From assembly GCF_945859705.1 (NCBI RefSeq), contig NC_079134.1, positions 47,174,402 through 47,238,401 on the forward strand: a stretch of 64,000 nucleotides of DNA, given 5' to 3'. Position 1 is the first letter of the stretch, and every line of letters begins with the position of its first letter. The notes below the pieces were generated by a model, which was not told the DNA's origin, searched no databases, and was given only the letters and a program-made list of their open reading frames with translations. The translations under genes and the position numbers were made by a program. The DNA is from Episyrphus balteatus. Lineage: Eukaryota > Arthropoda > Insecta > Diptera > Syrphidae. Positions 10,760 through 22,700 of the stretch are shown one piece after another.

Positions 10760-13700
10760 CTAACTATCATTGTATTCTTCACTTGTAAGGGCATCTTTGA
10801 AATGTGTTACCACGTAATCGTGATAGTACATCATAATACAAAGTGGTTGTCCCAGTATAATCGATGCCCAAACCACAATATTACCCATACGAGGACCAAA
10901 TGTTCTTTGCATGGTTTTCGAGAAAGATGATAAGGGAATTTGACCCATCATACCCATAAATGCCCAAATTTTGTAAGTTTGTAGAGGTACACTTACCTAA
11001 AAATAAATAAAATCACAATAGAGTACAGACAATTGAGGATTTATTAAAGAACTTACCAAGTATTCATGGAAGAAAGCACTAATAAAGAAAACAATAACAG
11101 ATGCTTTACGTGAAGAGTAACCCATTTGGACAACAGGAATGTATAAATGTCTTACACACCATCTGTTAGAAAATTAAAAGACAAATAAAATCATAACTAT
11201 CCGTTATAATTCAAGGAAAAAGTACCTGTGGACGGGCATATTCCATGTCCTCCAAAAGGTGTCAATATTATTAGCATTCCACCAATCACAGTAGAAATTT
11301 CTATCGGCAAAGTGTAAAAGCTCACCGCACAAATTTAGAAATGAGTGAAATGTTAAATAAAAGAAGCACAACCACACAAGATGGTTAGGAACCTAAAAAG
11401 TTATCATAAGAAATATAATTAAATAAGACTCATTTTAAAAAGACCTACAGCAAGTTTAAGTAGCCTTTCAGTTGCCAAAACTACATCCATATTCGAGAAT
11501 GGAATTAATGAGTTTCGAACTGATGGAATGATCCATTGTTGAAAGAGTGCCATTAGAACATTTACTCCAAAGATAACTTCCAAGAGACGTTTCAAAAGGA
11601 AACGCTTTCGAATTCTAAAAACAAAATTATTAGTTTTAAGATCTTTTAACTACTCAACTTATGATTAATACCTCGTAGTCCTTGGGAAATTCAGTTCGTA
11701 ACAAAGTGTTGGAGCACCAAGGAAGTAAAAAAGATCTTTGTAGTTAAGATTGTTAGGATATTGTACTAATTTGGGGACATCTTTGTCAGTCTGTTTGGAA
11801 TCATCGGAATGTCCGGCATGGTTTTCTAAAAAAAAATTTAAATGATATTTTACTAAATAAATGGTATTTTAACAAAGTACTACTTACGTAACTCAGCAAT
11901 TGAGATACTTGGGCGCCGTTTACGGGGCTTTTGTTGTTCACGGAAACTTTTTCGACACCACATGTTGACTTGAACATAACTCCAGGTTTTTAAAAATAAT
12001 ATTGAGTATAGAAAACAGACTGTTGTAGCTCCAACTAATGATGAATTAAAGATAATTGTTTTTTAACATTATTATAGGCAGAAAGAAATTATTTTAAAAA
12101 ATCAACTTACTTATACTAAATGCATGACCCTTGACATGCAAAATAACCATTGGCAGCAAGATAAGAACTAAAATGTTAACAATCTGTGAGAACATTCCAG
12201 CAGTTTCTGGAATTATATCCTGTGAATAGAATAAAAAAATATTTTAAATGTCTTTTTTGTCTGTAATGTTATTCAAAAAGACTGGTTAAAAATACAGCTA
12301 GTGAATTCATATTGTTCGTGAAGACAGTAAGTTTATAGCTTTAAATAACCCTTAATAGTATATGTATGATAAAGAAAGAAAAATGTTAACAAAGAATAAT
12401 TTTCATTATTTTTTGTTTAAGCCTGGTACGCTGCTCGCGCTAAATTTTAGCTGAGATAAAATTCCCTTACAAGTTATCGATAATTTGTATGGGACTCATT
12501 TTAGCTCGGCTAAAATTTTTCGATAATTTGTATGGGAGCTAAAATTTAGCGCGAGCAGCGTACCAGGCTTTAATAGTAAAATGGTTTATATTAAGCATAT
12601 CACAGTAAGATTTTCTATTAAATAAAAATGTATATCATGACGGAAAGTGCATATAGTCTCATGAATGCAGAACTATACCCTTAGTCCAAAATTTCGAATT
12701 TTCGTTTTTTTTCCTTTTGAGACGAAAGCCAATTGCGTTCTGCGCCTGCCTGTGTATTAAATCAATCTCCTGAATATTTTTGAAAATGTGATTTAGGCTA
12801 GTTCTGCATTATGCGGCTATATGTCAACTATATGGTTCCTCGTCATATTTTGAAGAATATGACAAAACAGTTTAGTTGATTTGAACATAAGTTAAAAAAA
12901 GCTTAACATAATTAAAGCCAATTTTGAAGAAAATAGCTTCTTTATTGTGTAATGTTAGAAATGTTTCAAATTTCAAAATTTTAGCTTTTTCTTCTTCCGT
13001 CTCTGAACTGGACTATCTTCTAAGATTTCAAGTCAAAATAAAATACAAAGTAAAAGTCCTATAGATATTTTTTGTAATGTAAAAACTTTATTTGACTTTA
13101 CTAAAGTGAAATTGTTTGAAAAAAGACAGAGCGAACAATTAAAAAAAAAATAGTTATTCATTCACCACAGTGATACCTGACAAAATAAAAAAAAAGTTAC
13201 TCATACGCCACAGTGGTACCTGACAAAGCAGACAAAGTTTTAGCTTATTCGAAATCGAAGCGAGTGAAAAATACGAGTCACTTTTCGCCAAAAATCGATT
13301 TAGTTGCTAAAAGTGAGTGAGTGAGTCAGCGGAATGAAATCTCTGATTACTCCCCTGATATTTCAACGGCGACTTGTTCAATGCCCATTTTTTCAAAATG
13401 TTGGAAAATCGATTTTTTAAGCTCAGATTGAAAATTTTTGATTGGTATTGATTTTTTGCTGAAAACCTTGATAATTTTGTTTTTAAAACACGAAACAGAA
13501 CTTTTGTTTCTATTAGCTGCGTTCCTTTGGAAATATTTATCTACTTTTTAGTACTTAAAGTTGCTTTGAACTACTTTTTCAGTATAGCAAAGTAGATCAA
13601 AGTAGTTTTAAGTACTAAAAAGTAGATAAATATTTCCAAAGGAACGCAGCTATTATATTTTGATTTAGTTATTATTATTTATAAAAATCAAAGAGGAAGT

Positions 13701-16700
13701 TATTTTGGATTAAGGATATTGAACAATATAGAAAGTAGGAAATATAATTCCCAGTATTCAATGTAATACAAAAAAGAATTTATTGAACAAAAACGAAATA
13801 ATAAACCGTTGTAAAAGCCTCTATTCAACAAAACAGTTCTCTGTAACTTGAACTAAAAAAAAAAAACGTTTCGATAAGTATCTTTTTGTTCTTTCTTCGA
13901 ACAATTTGTTTAAAAAATTTTGCTTTAGCAGTGGTGGGTGGAAAATTGTTTTTTCTTTGAAAAAACAAAAACAAAAACCAAATCTATACTTTAGGACCAT
14001 AAACTTTTACATTAATTTTGGCGTTGTTTTGTTATTAGCGTTTGGAGACAGCCATTTTGATTTTTTATTTTGATTTTATTAAATTTAACATGAAAACCTC
14101 CTTGTATTTTTTCTCAATTTTTCGAAAAAAACTTTGGCAATTTTGTGTTTAAAATAGTTCAATAATCTTATTAAAATTCTTTTCAGACCCTTCGTCGCTT
14201 CGATGCTTCTTGTTCAATGTCCATTTTTCAAAATTTTGGGAAATCAATTTTTAAAGTTCAGAATGAAAATTTTTGTAGATATTAGAAAATTTTTGTTTTT
14301 AAATGATTTTTTTTCTGCAACCATTGACAATTTTATTTTTAAAACATGTAATAGAAATAGTTTTTCTATTATTTTGAATTAGTTATAAATTAAAATAAAA
14401 AAGAAATCATTTTGGATATTATACAATGACATATATAGTGACAAAAATTTTTCAAAATATGTTGGATATTGATTAAAAAAAAACTCAATATTGAACAGCA
14501 TAGAAGAAAACACAAACAAAAAAAAGAACATAAAGTGGATTGAGTAATATAGAACAAATAATGGTTTTATGATTTAAAGTTAAAAAGAAATTTCGAGAAC
14601 ACTTAAATGTCAAACACTGGGGTCGAATTATCGCACACGATTACGATCATACGTAAGCGTTTTGACTATTTCTGTCTCTATTTAATTAGTAGAAAAAGAT
14701 AGGGACGCATAGAGACCATACGTTAACGAACGTATGCCGTAATTCGACCCCTGTTTTCTTTTGGTTCGAATCAAAATAATATGTGTTTAAATAAAAAGGC
14801 TATTTCGTCGCCTGAGAATTGTTTTGTCGTATACGCCAATTTTGGAATTTTGGGAAATCGCATTTTAAGGTTTGAGCTTCTATAAAAAAAAAACTGGCCG
14901 ATAGATTTTTTTCAATTTTTAATAGAATATTTTGTGCGATATCTTCTTTATATTTATGTTGTCAAAATTATCACATCTAGTTTGGCTTTCAAATTATCGG
15001 GGTTTTTACCCAAAATCAGTTTGTCGTAAACGCCACCAAAATCAACTTTTTTTCCATCCCATACACGTACGACAAAGTAGACGCACGTACGACATTCCAA
15101 TAGGTACCAAAACATACATAAAAAAGTAAATTTTCAATTTTCACAGTTCGTTTTTATTTATTAATTAAACATTTAAAAAATAGTGTCTTATTACATATTA
15201 GTAAAATAAATACATTAAAAACCAAGAATAAAACAATAAATATGACAATAAACATGGAAAAAAAATTAAAAAAACAATTTTTTAACAAAAACTAAAAGCC
15301 ATTCTATGACTATGAAACATGAAAGAAACAACAAATAAAACAATAAAACCGCGAACTTTTTTCACTTCAAGACAGCGCGCTTGAACGAAGCGCCGCCCGC
15401 GACCGACCGTCGACTTGTTGTTCTTTTGTGCTCGATACAAGATCAATAAGTGTACAGCAATAAAACAATAAAACAGCGACCTTTTTTTCGCGAAAAAGGT
15501 GTTTTTGCGAGCGGGTGCAATAACAAAACTCACAGCAACCCTTTTTCGCTTCGTTCACGACAGCGCGCGTGAACAAAGAGGCGCCACGGCGAGGCGCCCA
15601 TGACTACAGTCGACTTGTTGATCTTGTGTGATCGATAAAAGAGCAATAAAACAGCGACATTTTTTTCACTTCACTTCGTTGAAGACAGCGCTCGTGAACG
15701 AAGCGACAAGATCAATAAGTGTACAAAAATAAAACAATAAAACCGCAACCTTTTTTCACTTCTTTCAAGACAGCGCGCTTGAACGAAGTGATCTTGTGTT
15801 TTTGATAGAAGATCAACAAGTGTACATATTTATGAGCCACACCCACTTCCATATTGTGTCAGATCATTTCTTGCGACCGAGGATGAGGTCAAGATACTTG
15901 CGGCAGGAACAAACGACAAGAACCATTAATTAAACACAACATTTGAGATGTCTCTGAAATGCACTTTTTTCTTCCTTGCACCTCTAGGAATAAAGCAAAA
16001 CCTCAAGTAGCGCAGAGCTTAATGCAGCCCATAGTTTTTAAAGTCGTTGTCCCTATAGCACATGAAGTCCTTATTTTCAATAAATACTTTTCTAGTAGGT
16101 ATATTATATCTGTTCTATTTCGGATATATACCTACTTTTACATACATGTAAGAAAAAACAATTTTAAAATTTCTTTCGAAATTTTCTACCGTATCGGTTT
16201 TGTACGACGTACGACAAACCAATACTGAAGAAAAAAAAGCTGAAAAATACATAGAATTTTTGTCGTAAACGCCAAAAGTTGGCGCTTACGACAAACCAAC
16301 GCTAATCCAATGCTTATTTTGTGGATATACGACAAAATGCACACTAATTATCTCAGTAACGGTAAACGATAGGACAAATCTGATAACAGAAATGAAAAGA
16401 GAACGTTCTAAAACCTATTACTACATATCCAGTTTAAAAAAGTCCATTTTGGCGTTTACGACAAAACAACTCTCGGGCGACGATTTGTTTCTAAATTCAA
16501 ATCTTTATTTTTTCAAAAAGTTAAAAAAAAATTATATATATTAATTTTTTATGAACGTTAAACAAATCAGAAATTCGTTTTCTTAAGCTTAAGTTCTAAT
16601 TTTGAACTTTATAACAGTAAACACATTTAATAAAAATAATAAAAAAAAAATAACAAAATAGACATGAGGGAAGTTCATACTCATGAACAAAACATCCAAA

Positions 16701-19700
16701 AAAGTGGATATTGGACAAAATAGAAATTATGAAATTCTTTTTTTGAATTATACTTCCATATGTTAGTGGGTTCAAATCATAACAAACAAAACTGTTTTAC
16801 AATTATGAAAATTAGACGGTGCTAAGATATCACCCGTTACTGTCTTTGACATTTTTTGTCAAAAATTAAATTTTCACTCTATAGAAATGTTGGAAACGAA
16901 AAAGGAAGTAAGCTTGGATAAAATTTAATATCTTATTTCTAGATTTATTTCGAAAAAAAAATCATTTCAAACTTCTGGCTTTTGTCCCTTTTAAAATGTC
17001 AAAAATTTGATAAACTTATCGATTCACAGTACGCAACTCGAAAAACGAAATTTTAACCTTTTCGTTCAAGATTTCACTGTGCTATTTTTTTATGGAAAGT
17101 TATCGTTTCAATTCAGCTGCGTACTATAGGTTTTAAGGCTTTAGGATTTTTTCCGTTTCGCTTCAGCAGCGTACAAAGCTTTAAAGCATAGTACGCAGCT
17201 GAAGTGAAACGAAATAAAAACTCATTTTGGCTAAGAAAAATGTTTTCGTTTCGCTTCAGCAGCATACTGGGCTTAAAATAATAAATTCCAAAAGTTTTTA
17301 TTTTTTAACTTTTGATCAGCAATTTAGGTTGAATACTCATATGGGCACTTGTGCTCGTAGAGTTTGATTTGAAAGAGGCAAAAATCATGATACAACTAAA
17401 CAGATAGCGCACTCCCCAACTAACATTTCAGCTTCGGTTAAGGTATTACAAAAGCTACATTTCAGCTTCTTTTAAACTTTAGTAAGGTTGTTGGGCATGG
17501 AAAAAGGAGAACGTTATACAAGTTTGACCCTCTATAAGAATCTTAAACGAAGCTTTACCGAAGCTCTACAGAAGCTTTGAGGTTTGACAGATAGCTTCGG
17601 AAGAGCTTGTATAGCTCTTTAATACATGTCTTATCGAAATTAAAAAAAAAAAAACAACTACAAAAACAAAAAAGAATTCTTTTTTAACTGGTTTTAAATC
17701 ATGAATTTTATCTTTTGATCTGATATTATATATAACATTCCTTTCGTTTTTAGTATATCTATTAATAATAATTTTAAAAGTATATAATTTTTTTACCACA
17801 CCCAGGAATCGAACTTCGTATCTGCTTGGTGGTAGTCCATCACTCTACCCACTCGGCCATCCTAGTATATTCAATAATGAAATCAAAAACTTATCAGTTC
17901 AAATAGCAAAAAAATGTCCGAGCTAAATTATTCAATGTCAAAACCAAAAAGTGTACGAGCTAGATTATTTAATATCAAAACCAAAAATCAAATACAAAAC
18001 TTGGTAACTTCTGTAAAGCTTCTATAAATTCATTAAACAGGCTTATACGAAAAACAAGTTTTTTTCGTTTAAGTTTCTTTAACAGTATTTAAACAACTTA
18101 TTAGAAGTTTTTAAACAAGTCCGAACTTCTATAAGCAGTTAAATTCAGAAGCAAGCTCAATACAAGCTGTATAGAAAGTAGATCCTGCGAGATTTAAATT
18201 TATAGAAGCTGTTGTGCTAGTTGGGGTTGGGTCGCGTTTATAATTTTGTTTCGTTCTGCGCATCTACGTCACAGACTCTCAAAGAGTTTGACATTCCTCC
18301 TTCAGCATAGGAATTCAAAGTAAATCATGTCTGTATTTTGGTTTGCAGTTTTCTTTTTTATATTAAAATGTTAATGTACATTTATTTTTTCACAAATCGA
18401 TTTAAAAGTTTAAAAAATTGTTTTTTTTTTTTGTCGATTAAAGCAATTTGATGTTGTTTTCATCAATAAATGTCACCTTAAAGTAAATACCAAATGCAAT
18501 AACAACAGAAATTAGAAAGAAATCCCGCCAAAAATACCTACTTGCCTCAACTCAGTGAAGTCAGCGAGGCGCATAAAAGTGTGAAAACCAACACCAAAAC
18601 ATGAGCAATTCCATATCTTTAGTAGTTGTATCATGGCAAAAAAGCCATTCTAGAATGAAAGGAGAAGTACAAAATCGAAAAAAAAACTTCGGAAAAAAAA
18701 AAATTGTTCGTAAAATGCATTTGTAATAGTGTAACCTTCCCATTATTTCTTTTTATTTCACGAAACACACCCATCGAATATGACCTCATTTTTTCACAAC
18801 CATCCCTGATTTTCATTTTGACATTCGCTCTAATCTAATCTCAACCGTAGCTAACTTCACTCGAAATTTAAATCGCAAACGACAAGCAAGGCGGCAAGCT
18901 GCATTCCATTGCTGCAAAAAAAAAAAAAGAAAATTGCTTTCCTTGTTGTAAGAAGAAAGAAAAGTGTCCCAGTGTTCTAATTAAGTTCACTCATTTATCA
19001 ATTTCATTTTCTTGGAGTATAATTAAAAAAATATTTAATCGAAATGGAGATCAATGAAGCAAATTTACAACAATTGGGAGGATATTTGCAGCAAACATTA
19101 AGTCCAGATCCAGCTGTCAGAAGACCGGGTAAGAAAAGATAAAGAAAAGATTTTTTTTGCAAATTCCCAAAAAAAAAATCCCGTTCTTATAAATTTTATG
19201 AAATTTTATTTTTTAGCGGAAAAAATGCTCGAATCGATTGAAGTCAATCAAAATTATGCTGTTTTATTGTTGAATTTGATCGACAAACAAGAAGTCGATA
19301 TAACTATTCGAGTTGCCGGGGCAATAGCATTTAAAAACTACATCAAACGAAATTGGGTTGCACATGAGGTGAGTATTCCAAATTGAGTTGGATTCATTTT
19401 AACTTAAAATAAGATTTTTAATCAAATTTAGTTCACGTTCAAATTAATTAACCTACAAGGTTATTTTATAAGTGGACTGTTAATTTTCTAGAACAATTTA
19501 ATAGTTGTGCGGGACCATTTGAAGGTCAACAAAGAACTGCATCATTTTGTCAGCATGTTAGCTCCTGTTAGGGCATTTATGACTAATTTTTCGGTCCGAT
19601 TTTTAAGTTAATACAGTAAAATTCTGATGAGTTACATTTATATGAAGAATGTAGTTCTGAGTTAACTCAGTATGGACAAAATGATTCTTAATTATTATTT

Positions 19701-22700
19701 TAGGTAGATTATTCCTGTTATTTAGATTGCATAGCTAAAATAGTCTACTTAAGTTTGTTCAATAGAACATGTCAATTATTCCACAGAAAGAAATTTATAT
19801 AGAATTCCTTTCAAATACAAAATTGAACTTCAAGTAATCTCGAGGCAATTTTTTTGTAAAGCGAAACGAAATTTTCCATACAAAAATAGCACAACAAAAT
19901 CTTGAACGAAATTTAATTTTATTGGTTTATGTTTTAAAACATGTTTTCTGATGTTTTTTTTTTAAATTTTTGATTTGTATTTTTATTGGCTGTATTCCTT
20001 TGGGCTCAGCAAAGTACTTTTTATTTTTAGTACATCTGAATCCATTCAAAGACATTTTTTCTATAGAAGAAATGGAGTTGAATACAACCAGCAGTACTTA
20101 GCAGCAGTGTTGCCACAAGCTGAAATGAAAAGTCGCTAGATTGGGCGAAATTCTGGAGACAAAAAGTCGCTAGAAAAAGTTGTAAAATAAAGCTCAACAA
20201 AAATTTAATTTTGAATAACTTAATTTTTTTTTTTTTTTTCAAAAATTCAAAGTTATTTAACAAACGAACTTAGGGCTAGATCCAAAAAACAAATAAAGGT
20301 AAAACAAAAAAAATTCAGTCTCATTGTTAATAGGTACTTAGATATCTAGATATTTCTTAAATCTTTTGGAATAAAATACTTAGTATTACACATACAAAAA
20401 GATCACTATCGATTTCTTCAATATTCTCAGTTGCAATAACTTCAACAGAATTATTTTTAAATACATTTGTTTTTAAAACGATTTCTGGTAGTTCATAGGT
20501 ATGACAGTTTTTGTTAAGTAATTTAAGCTGATTTCGAATAAGAATAATAGAATTTAAATTTTTTGTTGACAATTTATTTTTGGTTTTATTGTTCACAAGG
20601 TTCATCGTACTAAAAATGCGCTCAACTTCAGCATTAGAATGGGGAAGTGACATCACAGTTCCAGCTAGCTCAAATAATTCTTGATAAGTATTGACACCGG
20701 CTTCATCTTTGTACTTTGAAACTTCTCCCCAAATTTAAAACTATCATGCAGTTCTTTTCATTGCACAAAGTAAATATTTGTCCACTGCTTTAAGATCTCA
20801 GATCTCAGAAATGCTTGGCTTCAAAAGTCACTAGAAAAGTCGCTAGAAATAATCTAGCGACATCAAAATATTTTTTGTCGCGGAAGAAGTTGAAATGTCG
20901 CTAGATCTAGCGACAAAGTCGCTAGAATGGCATCCCTGCTTAGCAGTAGATACTTAAGGCCAAAGGAACACAGCTATTATTGTGACTTTCTCATTATACC
21001 CATATGGAATTTTTCAGTCAACATGTTCGCTGTTGACTTTGGAGATTTCAAAATTTTTCGTTCCGATTCAGCTGCGTACTAGGCTTTATAGACAATAGGT
21101 GCGACCCAACAAAAGAGATTTCTGAGGGCTCAGAGATTTTTTAAGTGAGACAAAAAATCTCCGTTGAGCGCTCACTTTTTTTTCTGAGATTTCTAAGACG
21201 AACATTTTTTGGATGCATTTCTCAGTTTTCTTTCTTTTTCTTATTGTTTTGACACTTGTTTGATAAAACAGCTGTATGTTCGACATTGAAATTGGTGGCG
21301 TGAACTAATACATAATAGTGCTAAAAACATGAAAAATTTAATGAAAATTTGAAGTAGCTTGCTTCACGAAATAATTAATTTAAAAATTATTTTTGTTTTT
21401 TCACAATTGAATGTTCGTTGTTGAATTTGAAAAAAAAAATTGGATTCATGTGAGAAACTTGTCCCATCAAATTATTTTGCTCTCTTTTAAAATGACATTG
21501 AGCATTGAGAGATTTTTTCTTTGTGGTACGCGCCTAATGTGTCGAACATGATTTATTAAAAAAAAAATCACTTTAAATTCGCTTTTAAAATACAAAGCAT
21601 AAATGGCGCTAAAGATGAATTAAAGCATAATTTTGTTCTTGAGACTCTCTAAGACAGACGGAAACAAAGCTTTGCCATCAAAAGATAGAGTTCTTTCAAA
21701 GGTAAACGTGGTTAATAGAGTAAATCTTCTGATTCACGTGAAACATATAGAATAGGGCTGATAATGATGTTTTGACTACAGTTGCTTAAGTATTATGGGA
21801 GCTTTCTCGTAACATCAGAATGGTGTTGCTTATGGAACTCAATTTACAGACATAGTAGCGCAAAAAATATGTAGCAAACAGATATGGCTGCAGTGGAGGC
21901 TGATTCCACTTTCACTTAAGCCATAGAACATGCATATGTATGTATTTTTAGCGCTCTTATATACAGATTTTGCAATTTTTAATTTTGACTTAAAAACTAC
22001 ATCATAATTCATGTCCCTCAGTTGGACGAATGATATTTGCTCGCTTGCTTAACATAAGATGATTAAAAATTGTCAAATAAAATCAAATTGTGAATAAATA
22101 ATTTTCATACTGCCCTCAAAATTGCTTTAAAATTTTTAATATATTCTCAGATTGAGGTCAAGCTCTTGAACTGAACGCGACTGAAATCTCTATGTGATAT
22201 CTGATATTTAACAATATTAGAAATTTTTGTGAGGTAGTTGAAAATGATGGGGTGTTTTTTTTTTTTTTTGGCAAAGCTATCTGCAGTAGGATTTCCCAAA
22301 TATCATAGGCACAAAGCCAAAACCGCGAATCTGCATTTTTGAACATTTTCACTTAATTGCATTATTTCTAAAAGAAGTACAAAAATCTAAAATTGCTGAA
22401 AATTTGACATATTTTTTAGAAATATTTGAAGGTGCAAAAAACCGTTGGATACCCTAAGTCCAGTTTTGGGAGTGTTAAGGAATTTTGTATAGTCAAGGCA
22501 AGAAGCTCTTCAGAATGTGATAGATCTCCGCGCATGAGATATGCAGGGTGTCCCAAAAGTAATGGTCCAACAAAAATTTTTTTGAATGAAAAACTAAAGA
22601 GCTCTCAACATTTTTGGAAAACCGAAAGCATTTATTGAAATTTGGAAAAATTTATTATATTATGAGATATTGATACAATTTTTTTAAGTAAAAAAACAAA

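Larger units (their letters stand above)
19988..20980. mobile_element. Middle element of the nest (GTTCCTTTGG palindromic family)
   Basis: GGCTGTATTCCTTTGG near 19988 pairs with CCAAAGGAACACAGCTA near 20962, the ends of the family seen intact at 13516-13650. The two halves are split by the hAT element at 20105-20938. Confidence 0.65.
19855..21085. mobile_element. Outer element of a three-layer nest (CAGCTGAAGCGAAACG family)
   Basis: Left remnant GCGAAACGAAATTTTCCATA (19861 on) and right remnant TTTTTCGTTCCGATTCAGCT then GCGTACTAGGC (about 21055-21082) are the two halves of the palindromic family seen intact at 10291-10540, including its internal AACATGTTCGCTGTTGACTT unit. Between them sits a second element, which itself contains a hAT element. 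It lies in CSE1 intron 2. Confidence 0.65.

Noticed and set aside
15282..15576. Overlapping minus-strand frames of 83 and 69 codons
   Set aside because: They fall on the tandem array of the 14806-16482 element, and their composition changes with the repeat unit.
17796..17865. Functional tRNA gene
   Set aside because: A and B boxes are good, but the acceptor and anticodon stems do not form; better read as a tRNA-derived remnant.
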